Source of the DNA: Clostridia bacterium
GTDB lineage: Bacteria; Bacillota; Clostridia; Oscillospirales; CAG-272
Assembly (NCBI GenBank): GCA_017537175.1
Contig: JAFYLH010000001.1
Location: forward strand, 79,387 to 116,041
Direction: 5' to 3'
DNA: 36,655 nt
Shown here: positions 1 through 7,038 of the stretch, piece by piece
How the letters are laid out: each line of letters begins with the position of its first letter
How positions within the stretch are numbered: position 1 is the stretch's first letter
Made by a program: the position numbers and the translations under genes
Notes under the pieces: model-generated
What the model was told of the DNA's origin: nothing
The model's database searches: none
What the model saw: only the letters and a program-made list of their open reading frames with translations

Positions 1-335
1 GCATCCGCATACCAGGCACCCGACTTTACATCCTTGAAGCTATATTTACTGTAGGAAGCGTTCTTACCCTCTAAATTGTATAGTATCATCGCTGCCTCGG
101 CACGTGTGAGCTTTCTGTTGGGTTCAAAGCGTGTATCGCTTACACCGTTCATAATACCGAGATCATATACCTTCTTTATGGGAGCATACTGCCAAGTGCT
201 TTTTGATACATCCTTAAAAGGAAAGGTCGGAGCTGCCGAATCGGTCCAATAATAAGAGTTGGCAGATACAGACAGAGCTGTCAACGGTAACAGGACAAAA
301 CAGATAACGAGCGCGCATATTATCTTTTTTGTCAT
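1..335 (-). CDS. SLH-domain secreted protein (N-terminal part, runs off the window)
   Basis: The reading frame begins MTKKIICALVICFVLLPLT, a Sec signal peptide ending near SVSANS (about residue 26). It continues into a recognisable S-layer homology (SLH) repeat: FKDVSKSTWQYAPIKKVYDLG, then G-(V)-SDTRFEPNRKLTRAEAA, and the start of a second repeat (FKDVKSGAWYADA) at the window edge. SLH repeats bind pyruvylated secondary cell wall polymer, so the product is probably surface attached. It starts 6 bp after the stop of the DUF4367 gene, in the same direction, so it is probably the third gene of the sigma/anti-sigma operon. Only about 111 residues are visible. Whether a catalytic or other domain follows cannot be seen. 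Confidence 0.85.
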   Translation of the reverse strand, partial: MTKKIICALVICFVLLPLTALSVSANSYYWTDSAAPTFPFKDVSKSTWQYAPIKKVYDLGIMNGVSDTRFEPNRKLTRAEAAMILYNLEGKNASYSKYSFKDVKSGAWYAD

Positions 336-341
336 AATTAT

Positions 342-1040
342 TTAGTCCTTGAATTTGATATTTTCTGCTATTTTTATAAGCTCATCCTTTTCGGTCATAC
401 CGCTTATGGCAACGGTAAAATAACTGCTGCCGAAGTATACCGAGCCTTGACCCAGGTCTTCGCTGTAGGATATATATCCCTCATATCCGTTTATACGGTA
501 AAACTCGGTCCGGTGAGCTTCGACATCGGTCATAAGGTTGATATCTCCGCTTTCCTCGATATCGATAATGATATACTCACCCTCCGGACTTTGGTAGATA
601 TGTGAGATACTGTCCTTATCGGAATTGTCATTTTCAAGGCTGAAGCCCTCGGGGATATAAGTGATACGGGTCTTTGATATATCGATCCGTTCATCGTCTG
701 TAGCATCGGCAAAATCGATAGAGATATATTCATCTATAAGGTAGGTGACCGTGTTGCTGACATGACCCCGTACTATCGGATTAGTTAAGCTGATAGCCCC
801 TGCAGCTGTTGTAACACAAAGAATGACCGCCGCCACCCTGCCCAGCTGTGATCTCCACATAAAGGACTGCTTTTTGTTCTTACGGCTAAGCTCCTTTGCC
901 CTTTTCATCTGCTCCTCGGTGAAGGGGTACATTGCATCAAGTGTATTGTCCGAGGGGCCGTTATTCAGTTCATTTTCAAGCTGCTTTTTAAATGCATTGC
1001 CCAAAAGCTCGTCAAGCTGCTTATCATCTGTATTACGCAT
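342..1040 (-). CDS. DUF4367-type membrane protein, probable anti-sigma factor
   Basis: 232 residues. A soluble charged N-terminus (about 1-65, with DDKQLDELLGNAFKKQLE) is followed by one membrane segment (about 69-90, VAAVILCVTTAAGAISL). The outside part (about 100-232) contains the pattern typical of DUF4367 proteins: ITYIPEGF, IYQSPEGEYIIIDI, then INGYEGYIS and a C-terminal ELIKIAENIKF. The start overlaps the end of the ECF sigma gene by 8 bp, the usual arrangement for a sigma factor and its membrane-bound anti-sigma factor. I infer that the cytoplasmic N-terminus binds the sigma factor. There is no clear zinc-finger (ZAS) motif, so the anti-sigma role rests on position and topology. Confidence 0.75.
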   Translation of the reverse strand: MRNTDDKQLDELLGNAFKKQLENELNNGPSDNTLDAMYPFTEEQMKRAKELSRKNKKQSFMWRSQLGRVAAVILCVTTAAGAISLTNPIVRGHVSNTVTYLIDEYISIDFADATDDERIDISKTRITYIPEGFSLENDNSDKDSISHIYQSPEGEYIIIDIEESGDINLMTDVEAHRTEFYRINGYEGYISYSEDLGQGSVYFGSSYFTVAISGMTEKDELIKIAENIKFKD

Positions 1041-1578
1041 TGATACTCTCCTTCATCAATATATTTTTAAGCATCTGTCTGCCGCGGAATATCCGCTGAT
1101 TTACCGTTTTGGGCGGCAGATCAAGAAGCTTGGCTATCTCGTTTTCCTTTAATTCGTTAATATACTTAAGTCTGCATACATCCCTGTAGATATCCGACAT
1201 AGAATCTATAGCCGATATAAGCCTTGACATAAGGTCGTTTTCTATCACCCTGTCCTCGGGGGTGGGTTCTGCCCTGTCCTCTGTATTAAAGACCTCGTCC
1301 AGGGGCAGCAGCTTGTTTTTATGCTGCCTTGCACGGTTGATCGCCACATTGCGGGCAACCACACAGCAGAGGTTTTTAAGCCTTACGGGATCATCGATAT
1401 CTATACGGTCAATTATCCGTATAAGCCTTTCAAGTGTATCCTGTACCGCATCCTCGATATCCTCACGGCTATGAAGATACTTGCTTACGGTATATGCCAT
1501 ACGGGAATACTGGCTTTGGTATATGTATATTATTTTGTCCCTTTGCACAGTGTCCTGTACCGTCATTAAGAATAGCAT
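1033..1578 (-). CDS. ECF-type RNA polymerase sigma factor (sigma-70 family)
   Basis: 181 residues, the usual size for ECF sigma factors. Region 2 is at about residues 21-57 (YSRMAYTVSKYLHSREDIED, AVQDTLERLIR), with the DIEDAVQDT core-binding helix. Region 4 is at about residues 118-172, with a helix-turn-helix NEIAKLLDLPPKTVNQRIFRG. The start at 1578 has GGAGG four bases upstream; an ATG at 1566 would be 16 bases away. It heads a probable operon with a DUF4367 membrane protein (8-bp overlap) and an SLH protein, which suggests a response to an envelope signal. Its own promoter looks sigma-A-like, so autoregulation is not evident from sequence. Confidence 0.9.
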   Translation of the reverse strand: MLFLMTVQDTVQRDKIIYIYQSQYSRMAYTVSKYLHSREDIEDAVQDTLERLIRIIDRIDIDDPVRLKNLCCVVARNVAINRARQHKNKLLPLDEVFNTEDRAEPTPEDRVIENDLMSRLISAIDSMSDIYRDVCRLKYINELKENEIAKLLDLPPKTVNQRIFRGRQMLKNILMKESINA

Positions 1579-1605
1579 ACTGCCTCCAATGATATTTATG
1601 TTTAT

Positions 1606-1634
1606 AATATACCATATTTCAGGTTGGATTACAA
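1606..1634 (-). promoter_or_regulatory. Probable sigma-A promoter of the ECF sigma operon
   Basis: Read on the minus strand: TTGTAA (1634-1629), 17-bp spacer, TATATT (1611-1606), about 28 bp before the sigma gene start. The -35 is two bases off consensus and the -10 one base off. Placement and spacing support it; there is no further proof. Confidence 0.5.
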
Positions 1635-1732
1635 TATAGTCTCTTTTGCTTCTCTGTCAATAAGTACACGCAGAGGAAGGGATTTACTACAGAAAAAAAT
1701 GATTTAAAATAAAAAAGCGGCATGTTGCCGCG

Positions 1733-1790
1733 AACCCCCAAAGCTCGACAAGCTCGCTTCGGGGAACCCCGGTGCCGCGAACCCCCAAAC
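1733..1790. repeat. GC-rich dispersed repeat cassette, copy 1
   Basis: A GC-rich island in AT-rich non-coding DNA. CAAGCTCGCTTCGGGG followed by A(A)CCCCGG recurs at 35619-35640, with CCCCAAA just before it in both copies. The arms CCCCAAAGC and GCTTCGGGG form an imperfect inverted repeat. The block is also flanked by a direct repeat of TGCCGCGAACCCCCAAA (1725-1741 and 1773-1789). No coding frame is convincing. It is probably a small non-autonomous repeat. Confidence 0.6.
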
Positions 1791-1804
1791 GCCCGTTAAT
1801 TTAG

Positions 1805-1857
1805 TTTTACAAATCACACGAAATAGAGTAATTTCCTATACATTAAAAAAGCGAAGC
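1805..1857. repeat. AT-rich dispersed repeat, copy 1
   Basis: The stretch AATCACACGAAAT...TTCCTATACATTAAAAAAGC has a diverged relative at 5141-5190 (ATCACACG...TTTTCTATATATTAAAAAAAGC). This copy is non-coding and lies directly before the palindrome array at 1884. The other overlaps the 5' end of a lipoprotein gene. Confidence 0.45.
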
Positions 1858-1883
1858 ATCAAGCTTAGCATTTAATCAAATAT

Positions 1884-2059
1884 CAACGGCTCAGCCGTTG
1901 TATATCATCAAAACGAAGTTTTGCATATCATCCGCAACTTATTGCGGTATATCATCAAGTCGCAGGGATATGCACGCTGACGCGTGATGAGATACAGCCC
2001 TAAAGGGGCTGATGATATACACGACTGCGTCGTGATGATATACCAAGCCTGCGGCTTGG
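1884..2059. repeat. Array of seven different short palindromes with a constant linker
   Basis: Seven hairpins in a row: CAACGGC/GCCGTTG, CAAAAC/GTTTTG, CCGCAA/TTGCGG, CACGC/GCGTG, CAGCCC/GGGCTG, CACGAC/GTCGTG and CCAAGC/GCTTGG, each with a loop of about 3 to 4 bases. They are separated by about 9-10 bp of TATATCATC(A). The linker orientation flips in the middle: TATATCATC before about 1960 and GATGATATA after it, so the whole array is roughly symmetric. Stem sequences differ but are internally complementary, so the structure is conserved rather than the sequence. A shorter relative lies at 35538-35596. No gene is present here. Confidence 0.85.
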
Positions 2060-2065
2060 ATAAAC

Positions 2066-2102
2066 AAAAAAGGAACCTTTGGTAAACAAAAGTTCCTTTT
2101 TT
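2066..2102 (-). terminator. Terminator after tRNA-Lys (possibly bidirectional)
   Basis: GGAAC (2072-2076) pairs with GTTCC (2092-2096). The stem is flanked by six A on the left and six T on the right, so it extends with A-T pairs and leaves a U-run in either direction. It lies 3 bp beyond the CCA end of tRNA-Lys. Confidence 0.75.
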
Positions 2103-2104
2103 GT

Positions 2105-2180
2105 TGGTGACCCATTGGAGAATCGAACTCCAGACACCATGATTAAAAGTCATGTGCTCTACCGGCTGAGCTAATGAGTC
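2105..2180 (-). tRNA. tRNA-Lys (anticodon UUU)
   Basis: 76 bases on the minus strand, from GACTCATTAGCTCAGCCGGT to a genome-encoded CCA. The acceptor stem GACTCAT pairs with ATGGGTC (one G-T wobble). The D-arm contains AGCTCAG..GGTAGAGC, the anticodon arm is CATGA-CTTTTAA-TCATG (anticodon TTT), and the T-arm contains GTTCGATTC. It has its own promoter and terminator, so it is a single-gene unit divergent from the GntR operon. Confidence 0.97.
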
Positions 2181-2194
2181 ATTGTTACCGAAAT

Positions 2195-2223
2195 ATAATA
2201 ACACAAACGAGTACTTTTGTCAA
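2195..2223 (-). promoter_or_regulatory. Promoter of tRNA-Lys
   Basis: On the minus strand: perfect TTGACA (2223-2218), 17-bp spacer, TATTAT (2200-2195), 14 bp before the mature tRNA 5' end. Confidence 0.75.
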
Positions 2224-2261
2224 CAGTTTTTTGAAATATTTGTTTTTTACCTTTTCCCCCA

Positions 2262-2310
2262 TTGACAAATGGAAAAAAATACTGTATCATTGTATTAGTA
2301 CAGTAGTACA
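2262..2310 (+). promoter_or_regulatory. Promoter and probable GntR operator of the ABC/lipoprotein operon
   Basis: Perfect TTGACA (2262-2267), 17-bp spacer, TATCAT (2285-2290). Directly downstream is an imperfect palindrome (2291-2310) with outer arms TGTA/TACA and inner TA..T/A..TA, resembling operators of YtrA-type GntR repressors. It sits at the expected transcription start, where binding would block the promoter. I infer autoregulation by the GntR protein encoded 14 bp downstream. Confidence 0.65.
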
Positions 2311-2323
2311 GCGAGGTGATTAA

Positions 2324-2686
2324 ATGCAAAGAAACCTGGATAAAACCAAGCCCCTGTGCCCACAGATATGCGAGCATATATGCCTTGATGTGGCGCTGGG
2401 TGAGCTTAAGCCTAACGAAAGGATCAAATCTGTACGGGAGGCTGCTGTTGCGGTGGGGGTCAACCCCAACACTATGCAGCGCTCCTACGAAATACTGGAG
2501 CAGGAGGGTATCCTCTATTCGGTAAGGGGTACAGGCTGGTTTGTTTCGGAAAACACGGAAAAAGCCAAGCAAAGTCTTGAAAAGCTGAAGGAAGAAAAAA
2601 CAAGGATGTTTTTTGAGGAAATGCTGAACCTTGGTATGTCTGCCGAGGAGCTACGAGAATTTATAAAGGAGTACAAGTATGACTGA
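2324..2686 (+). CDS. GntR-family repressor, YtrA subfamily
   Basis: 120 residues. An N-terminal winged helix-turn-helix (about 10-78) contains QICEHICLDVALGELKPNER, then SVREAAVAVGVNPNTMQRSY, ILEQEGILYSVRGTGWFVSE, the classic GntR DNA-binding pattern. The effector part is very short (about 40 helical residues), typical of the YtrA subfamily, which controls ABC transporter operons by direct autorepression. The start has GAGGTG six bases upstream. Its end overlaps the ABC ATPase gene by 8 bp, and a candidate operator lies just upstream. The effector is unknown; in related systems it is often cell-wall-active antibiotics or envelope stress. Confidence 0.9.
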   Translation: MQRNLDKTKPLCPQICEHICLDVALGELKPNERIKSVREAAVAVGVNPNTMQRSYEILEQEGILYSVRGTGWFVSENTEKAKQSLEKLKEEKTRMFFEEMLNLGMSAEELREFIKEYKYD

Positions 2687-3377
2687 AATCTTAAAGGTTG
2701 AGGGTCTTGTCAAGAAATACGGCAGGACAGAGGCGCTGAAGGGTATTTCCCTTACCCTTCCCGCAGGAAAAATAGTAGGTCTCTTAGGCCCAAACGGCTC
2801 GGGAAAGACCACATTGATAAAGATAATCAATGGTCTTTTGACCCCTACAGCCGGCAAAATATATATAGCAGGTCAAAAACCGGGGGCAAAAACAAAAGGG
2901 ATGGTTGCTTATCTGCCCGATGCCATCTACCTTAACTCCTGGATGACTGTTAAGCAGATAGTGAATTATTTTTGTGATTTTTATGAGGACTTCAGACCCG
3001 AGCTTGCATATCAGATGCTGGAAAAGCTGAATATATCTCCCAATCATAAGCTCAAGACCCTGTCAAAGGGTAACAAGGAAAAGGTCTGTCTGATACTGAC
3101 AATGAGCCGCAATGCTCTGCTCTATGTTCTTGACGAGCCGATTGCCGGAGTTGACCCTGCGGCAAGAGACTATGTTATCTCTACCATAATCAACAACTAC
3201 AATCCCGAGGCGACCGTGCTTATATCCACCCACCTTATATCGGATATAGAGCAGGCTCTGGATGAGGTGGTGTTTATTCAGGACGGTGAGATAACGCTCC
3301 ATAAGACCGTGGAGGAGATCCGTGAGGAAAACGGCAAAAGCGTTGACGGGCTGTTCAGAGAAATGTTCCGCTGGTAA
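2679..3377 (+). CDS. ABC transporter ATP-binding protein
   Basis: 232 residues, a single nucleotide-binding domain. Walker A GPNGSGKTT is at residues 37-45, the signature motif is LSKGN (128-132) instead of LSGGQ, Walker B LLYVLDEP is at 147-154, the D-loop is AGVDPAA, and the switch histidine is H185 (STHL). Degenerate LSKGN signatures are common in ABC-2 type ATPases of the YtrB/CcmA kind. It is translationally coupled to the GntR repressor before it and followed 84 bp later by a six-helix membrane protein, its likely permease. Substrate unknown; export or envelope stress protection is likely by analogy with GntR-linked systems. Confidence 0.93.
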   Translation: MTEILKVEGLVKKYGRTEALKGISLTLPAGKIVGLLGPNGSGKTTLIKIINGLLTPTAGKIYIAGQKPGAKTKGMVAYLPDAIYLNSWMTVKQIVNYFCDFYEDFRPELAYQMLEKLNISPNHKLKTLSKGNKEKVCLILTMSRNALLYVLDEPIAGVDPAARDYVISTIINNYNPEATVLISTHLISDIEQALDEVVFIQDGEITLHKTVEEIREENGKSVDGLFREMFRW

Positions 3378-3461
3378 GCGGCGTGCTGCTACAGCTTCCT
3401 ATGCATTAAAAGCATTAAAAAATTAAAAATCTATACTATCCGATCAATATAGGAGAAAATT

Positions 3462-4271
3462 ATGTTTGGAAAATTATTAAAGCACGAGCTGCGCTCCTAT
3501 CTGCGAGTACTGTTACCCGTTGAGCTTATCCTTATAGGTATAGCTTTGATAGGCAGACTGGTTCAGCTCTTTGAATCCGACTCACTTATATACAGCTTTA
3601 TGCTGACAAGTGCGCTTCTTGCATTTTTTGCCGCGTGGATCATTTCCACCATACTCATTGCAATACTCTGTGTTGTAAGATTCTATAAAAATCTGTTTAC
3701 GGGCGAGGGATATCTGACTTTTACCCTGCCGGTCACAACAGGTCAGCACCTTTGGGTAAAGATAATAGGCGCGACTGCCGCCGGAGTTATATCTATGGTG
3801 GCGACCCTGATATCTTTATTTATCATCTGCGATACAGAGCTGCTTATAGAGATATTTAAAGTAGTAATATATCTCTCAAAGCTTGCAATGGATTACATAG
3901 GCATAAATTATATTTTCTTTATCATTGAAATCGTTATTTCACTCTTTATTTCGGGAATCAGCCAGAATCTGCTGATATATGCCTGTATTGCCATCGGTCA
4001 GACCGCAAGAAAGCACCGTATACTCTGGGCGATAGGTGTTTATTTTATACATTACTTAATAACTCAGACCATATCGGTCGCCTTCCAGTTTATAAGCTCT
4101 GTGTTAAGTATAACAGGTATATTTGAACGGTTCGCTGATTTTATTACAAAGTATTATATGGAATTCACGCACTGTATGCTAACATTCAGCTCTCTTATAC
4201 AGCTGGCGATCTGCGGAGTATATTTCATAATTACATACTTTATCATTCACAAGAAGCTTAATCTTGAATAA
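3462..4271 (+). CDS. ABC-2-like membrane permease
   Basis: 269 residues starting MFGKLLKHELRSYLRVLLPV, the typical amphipathic N-terminus of ABC-2 permeases. About six hydrophobic segments follow (roughly residues 18-36, 48-72, 102-126, 165-190, 198-222, 240-262). The stretch FYKNLFTGEGYLTFTLPV is a recurring feature of Firmicutes permeases paired with YtrA/GntR-linked ATPases. It has an AGGAG site and lies in the same operon as the ATPase. Only one permease gene is present, so it would form a homodimer. Confidence 0.85.
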   Translation: MFGKLLKHELRSYLRVLLPVELILIGIALIGRLVQLFESDSLIYSFMLTSALLAFFAAWIISTILIAILCVVRFYKNLFTGEGYLTFTLPVTTGQHLWVKIIGATAAGVISMVATLISLFIICDTELLIEIFKVVIYLSKLAMDYIGINYIFFIIEIVISLFISGISQNLLIYACIAIGQTARKHRILWAIGVYFIHYLITQTISVAFQFISSVLSITGIFERFADFITKYYMEFTHCMLTFSSLIQLAICGVYFIITYFIIHKKLNLE

Positions 4272-4287
4272 GAACGGAGGGAGAAAA

Positions 4288-5079
4288 ATGTCAAAAAGAG
4301 TTATAAAGGCTATATCACTTATATTAGCAACGGTTCTTATCTGCTCTGTGCTTACCGGATGTAATGCCCTTGACACACTCAGGGATACTCACGCAAAGCT
4401 GGACAACGAGGGCAATATAGTATACAAGGGCAATACATATATGCGTATAGACGCATCAAGCAATAAATACTTCTCCCCCAATGCCGAGCATTACCTGGTA
4501 GCTACGGAACCTGATGTTCCTCTGCTTCTGTCATATTTTCTCAATACATATATGGGGTATATAACCGATGATGACATCATAATGGTCCTTGGTCCGGGTA
4601 TGATGTCAGCCGACTATTCGGATGATATCTTCTACTGCCGTGAGGATAAGTATAAGGAGGTCAAAAAGAAGCTGTCCCAGGAGTTCTTGCCCGAGGTATA
4701 CGGATATAGTTATTATTACTATGACGATAACGGAGATGAAGTATCCGGCGTTTATACATTTACAAAGGAGCAGACAAAGGCAATGAAGGAGGTTATTGCT
4801 TCCCCTGCCTTAGAAGATAAGGAGCTGTTCTACTCAGATGACTATGTGGATATATACGAGGCTACAGAGGATCTGCTGTTCAAAAAAGAAGCTCTGCGAT
4901 TATTCTATAGCGACGAGGGCTATTTTGTAGAAAACGGGGATAACGAGTATTCGGTACACGCTGTACCCGAGGAAATGACCGATATATTTGATGAAATACT
5001 TGAAACACAGCGTTTATCGGATGAATACTGGGGCTCTGAATACGAGTTTTATTATGATATCGACGAGGATGAGATTTAA
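4288..5079 (+). CDS. Lipoprotein, first of three related tandem copies
   Basis: 263 residues. Lipoprotein signal MSKRVIKAISLILATVLICS, then lipobox LTGC with Cys25. I chose the start at 4288 because GGAGGG lies 9 bases upstream; the frame is open eight codons further. The mature part is acidic with no family I recognise. It shares marks with the two following lipoproteins: a short strand pattern (NIVYKGNTYMRI here), YCREDKYKEV, and YTFTKEQTKAMKEVI. Position after the ABC permease suggests an extracytoplasmic accessory role, but no substrate-binding fold is obvious. Confidence 0.8.
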   Translation: MSKRVIKAISLILATVLICSVLTGCNALDTLRDTHAKLDNEGNIVYKGNTYMRIDASSNKYFSPNAEHYLVATEPDVPLLLSYFLNTYMGYITDDDIIMVLGPGMMSADYSDDIFYCREDKYKEVKKKLSQEFLPEVYGYSYYYYDDNGDEVSGVYTFTKEQTKAMKEVIASPALEDKELFYSDDYVDIYEATEDLLFKKEALRLFYSDEGYFVENGDNEYSVHAVPEEMTDIFDEILETQRLSDEYWGSEYEFYYDIDEDEI

Positions 5080-5896
5080 TAAAATAAAAAAGGGCCAGGT
5101 TACCCCGCCCAAGCTGCGCTCTGAGGTTCAGAAATACTATTTATTCATCACACGCCACAACGCAATTTTCTATATATTAAAAAAAGCTTTGCTGATCACT
5201 TCCCTTTTGTTATTATGCTTCAGCCTTGCAGGCTGTCACAGGATACCTGTAAGGCTGGGCGACAAGGCATACCGTATAAATGAAAGCAGTATAGAAATGA
5301 ACGGAAAGCATTATATCAAGCTCCCCGCCTTTGATGCACTTGATCCCCTGATAGAGGGGGATATTGACAGTCCCTGGTTATACAACAGAGACGGAAGCGA
5401 GCTTGAGCAGGCTATACTTGTGTCCGAGGACAAAAGCTTTCTTAAGGTTGCTGAATATGAGGGGGAGGCCGATGAGGAGCGCGTAGAATATCTGTACTGT
5501 GTAAGCGATCTCTATGACGAGATCATACCCGTAATAAAAAACGGATACATACCGGACAGATATTTCTATACGGTATATACGGTCAAGGACGGTAAACAAA
5601 GTCAAACCGAATATACACTTACCATAGAACAGACCGAAGCCTTGAACGGCATACTTGCCTCAGGGGAGCATTTTACCTCTACCGATTACAGAGCATTGTT
5701 TTTTATAGATTCAAGCTATAAGGAAGGTCTGTTTGGTATGAGATCGGATGTTATGATAGCAGAGCACCAAGGCGAGGCTGTCATAATAGATTATGACGGC
5801 GGTACAAAGCAGGAGGTGTACCTCATTGCCGATGAATACAAGCCGACAATAGAAGAGTTGATCTCTCAAAGAGAGGAGCAGAAAAATGAAGTCTAA
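5069..5896 (+). CDS. Lipoprotein, second related copy, uncertain 5' end
   Basis: Related to the lipoproteins before and after it: SSIEMNGKHYIKLPA, YLYCVSDLYDEII and YTLTIEQTEALNGIL match the shared marks. The lipobox LAGC comes at Cys56 if the ATG at 5069 is used, leaving 36 extra residues before the hydrophobic signal core (ALLITSLLLLCFSLAG). No good ribosome binding site precedes that ATG, and a TTG at 5189 gives a normal-length signal but also lacks a site. The extra N-terminal segment overlaps a copy of a dispersed repeat (5141-5190), so the native start may have been displaced. The end overlaps the next gene by 11 bp. Confidence 0.7.
   Translation: MRFNKIKKGQVTPPKLRSEVQKYYLFITRHNAIFYILKKALLITSLLLLCFSLAGCHRIPVRLGDKAYRINESSIEMNGKHYIKLPAFDALDPLIEGDIDSPWLYNRDGSELEQAILVSEDKSFLKVAEYEGEADEERVEYLYCVSDLYDEIIPVIKNGYIPDRYFYTVYTVKDGKQSQTEYTLTIEQTEALNGILASGEHFTSTDYRALFFIDSSYKEGLFGMRSDVMIAEHQGEAVIIDYDGGTKQEVYLIADEYKPTIEELISQREEQKNEV
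5141..5190. repeat. AT-rich dispersed repeat, copy 2
   Basis: Resembles 1811-1856: both have ATCACACG, then TT(T/C)CTATA(T/C)ATTAAAAAA and AGC in the same order and spacing. Here it lies between two lipoprotein genes and over the apparent N-terminus of the second. Confidence 0.4.
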
Positions 5897-6608
5897 GGTA
5901 CAAATGATCATTCTTGTTATAAGTGTCTTATGCATCTGTGTGTGTCTATGCTCCTGTAGCTACGGAGACACCCATGTCAAAGCTATTGATGACAATACAC
6001 TTGAATACAAGGGGGAGACCTATGTACTGCTGACAGAGGATGACCCTTATGTAGATATTCTGCGCTCGCACGCAAAGCAGGTTTATGTTACCGAAGCCTA
6101 TATACCCACCTTTCTGTCAAGATTGTTACACGAGGATGCAATAGGCTCCCTTGCAAAATCATATATGTCGGATAACGAATATTTCATCGACAGAAATACC
6201 CACGGTACATATTGCCGAAGCGATATATACAGCGATTTGGAGGAAATACTCACTAACAAAGAATACGATGTATATATGTATGAATATCACGATTTCAAGG
6301 ACGACCAAACACTTAGCTACACCTTAAGCGATGATGAAATGGCAGCTGTTGACAGAGTATTTGCCGAGGTCGAGCCCATTGCATCCTACGACCTTGGTTA
6401 TATAGTCGAAAGTAAGAATCATATAGATATTTTCTGCTTTGATACAGAAACCGAGACCGCAGGCTACATCCACCGGTTGTTAGTTACAGACCACGGCTAT
6501 TATTTCCCCAGAATACGAGAAGACGGGGTTACAGAATACTATGTAGTTCCCGAAGAGCTTGAAGAAATTTTTGATGGTATAACCGCGGAATATAGAAAAA
6601 GAGGTTAA
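5886..6608 (+). CDS. Lipoprotein, third related copy
   Basis: 240 residues with a Cys-rich lipoprotein signal (MKSKVQMIILVISVLCICVC) and lipidation at Cys24 (LCSC). The mature part contains the shared features NTLEYKGETYVLL, YCRSDIYSDLEEIL and YTLSDDEMAAVDRVF. The start overlaps the end of the previous gene by 11 bp with GAGGAG upstream, so translation is probably coupled. No family recognised. Three diverged copies in a row point to local duplication followed by specialisation. Confidence 0.8.
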   Translation: MKSKVQMIILVISVLCICVCLCSCSYGDTHVKAIDDNTLEYKGETYVLLTEDDPYVDILRSHAKQVYVTEAYIPTFLSRLLHEDAIGSLAKSYMSDNEYFIDRNTHGTYCRSDIYSDLEEILTNKEYDVYMYEYHDFKDDQTLSYTLSDDEMAAVDRVFAEVEPIASYDLGYIVESKNHIDIFCFDTETETAGYIHRLLVTDHGYYFPRIREDGVTEYYVVPEELEEIFDGITAEYRKRG

Positions 6609-6618
6609 ATAAGATATT

Positions 6619-6999
6619 ATGAGCATAAGGCAAGAAGCAAACAAGCTTCGTAAATATTATGAAAGTCTGCCCGAATGGTACTGGAAACGCGGTATACACG
6701 ATGCCAAAATTACCATGATCTACGAGGATTTTGAAAAAGGCAGAAAATTTCTTGATATCCATATTAATGCGGCTGGAGCGATATTTGAGCAGGATATTAC
6801 CAAGATCCGCTTGTATGACCACAAGATCATATCCCCGGACAATATCGGTGTTTTAGACGGCGGGTTCTGGTTAAGCGACAGCATAGAAACTCTTGATTCG
6901 GGCAGATATCTGCTGAAAGCGGTAATATCCTGTAACGATGATAAGGATCATATTACCTTAGAAGTCAGATTTTCTGACCCTTTAGTTGAAAGAAAATAA
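6619..6999 (+). CDS. Small soluble protein of unknown function
   Basis: 126 residues, no signal peptide or membrane segment. The N-terminus is helical and charged (IRQEANKLRKYYESLPEWYW), followed by an alternating strand pattern (DAKITMIYEDF, FLDIHINAAG, ITKIRLYDHKII, LLKAVIS, ITLEVRF) suggesting a small beta domain. It starts 10 bp after the third lipoprotein and is probably in the same transcript. No family recognised. The size and the YYESLPEWYW opening would fit small immunity-type proteins, but nothing toxin-like is next to it. Confidence 0.65.
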   Translation: MSIRQEANKLRKYYESLPEWYWKRGIHDAKITMIYEDFEKGRKFLDIHINAAGAIFEQDITKIRLYDHKIISPDNIGVLDGGFWLSDSIETLDSGRYLLKAVISCNDDKDHITLEVRFSDPLVERK

Positions 7000-7038
7000 A
7001 TCATCAATTTGTTCAAGTAACATCCGGAGGCTTATATA

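Noticed and set aside
1884..2059. CRISPR array
   Set aside because: Units are about 24 bp in total, the constant part is only 9-10 bp and changes orientation, the variable parts are palindromes, and there are no cas genes.
2171..2572. Minus-strand frame across tRNA-Lys promoter and GntR gene
   Set aside because: It overlaps the well-supported GntR gene and two promoters; composition and lack of RBS show it is not coding.
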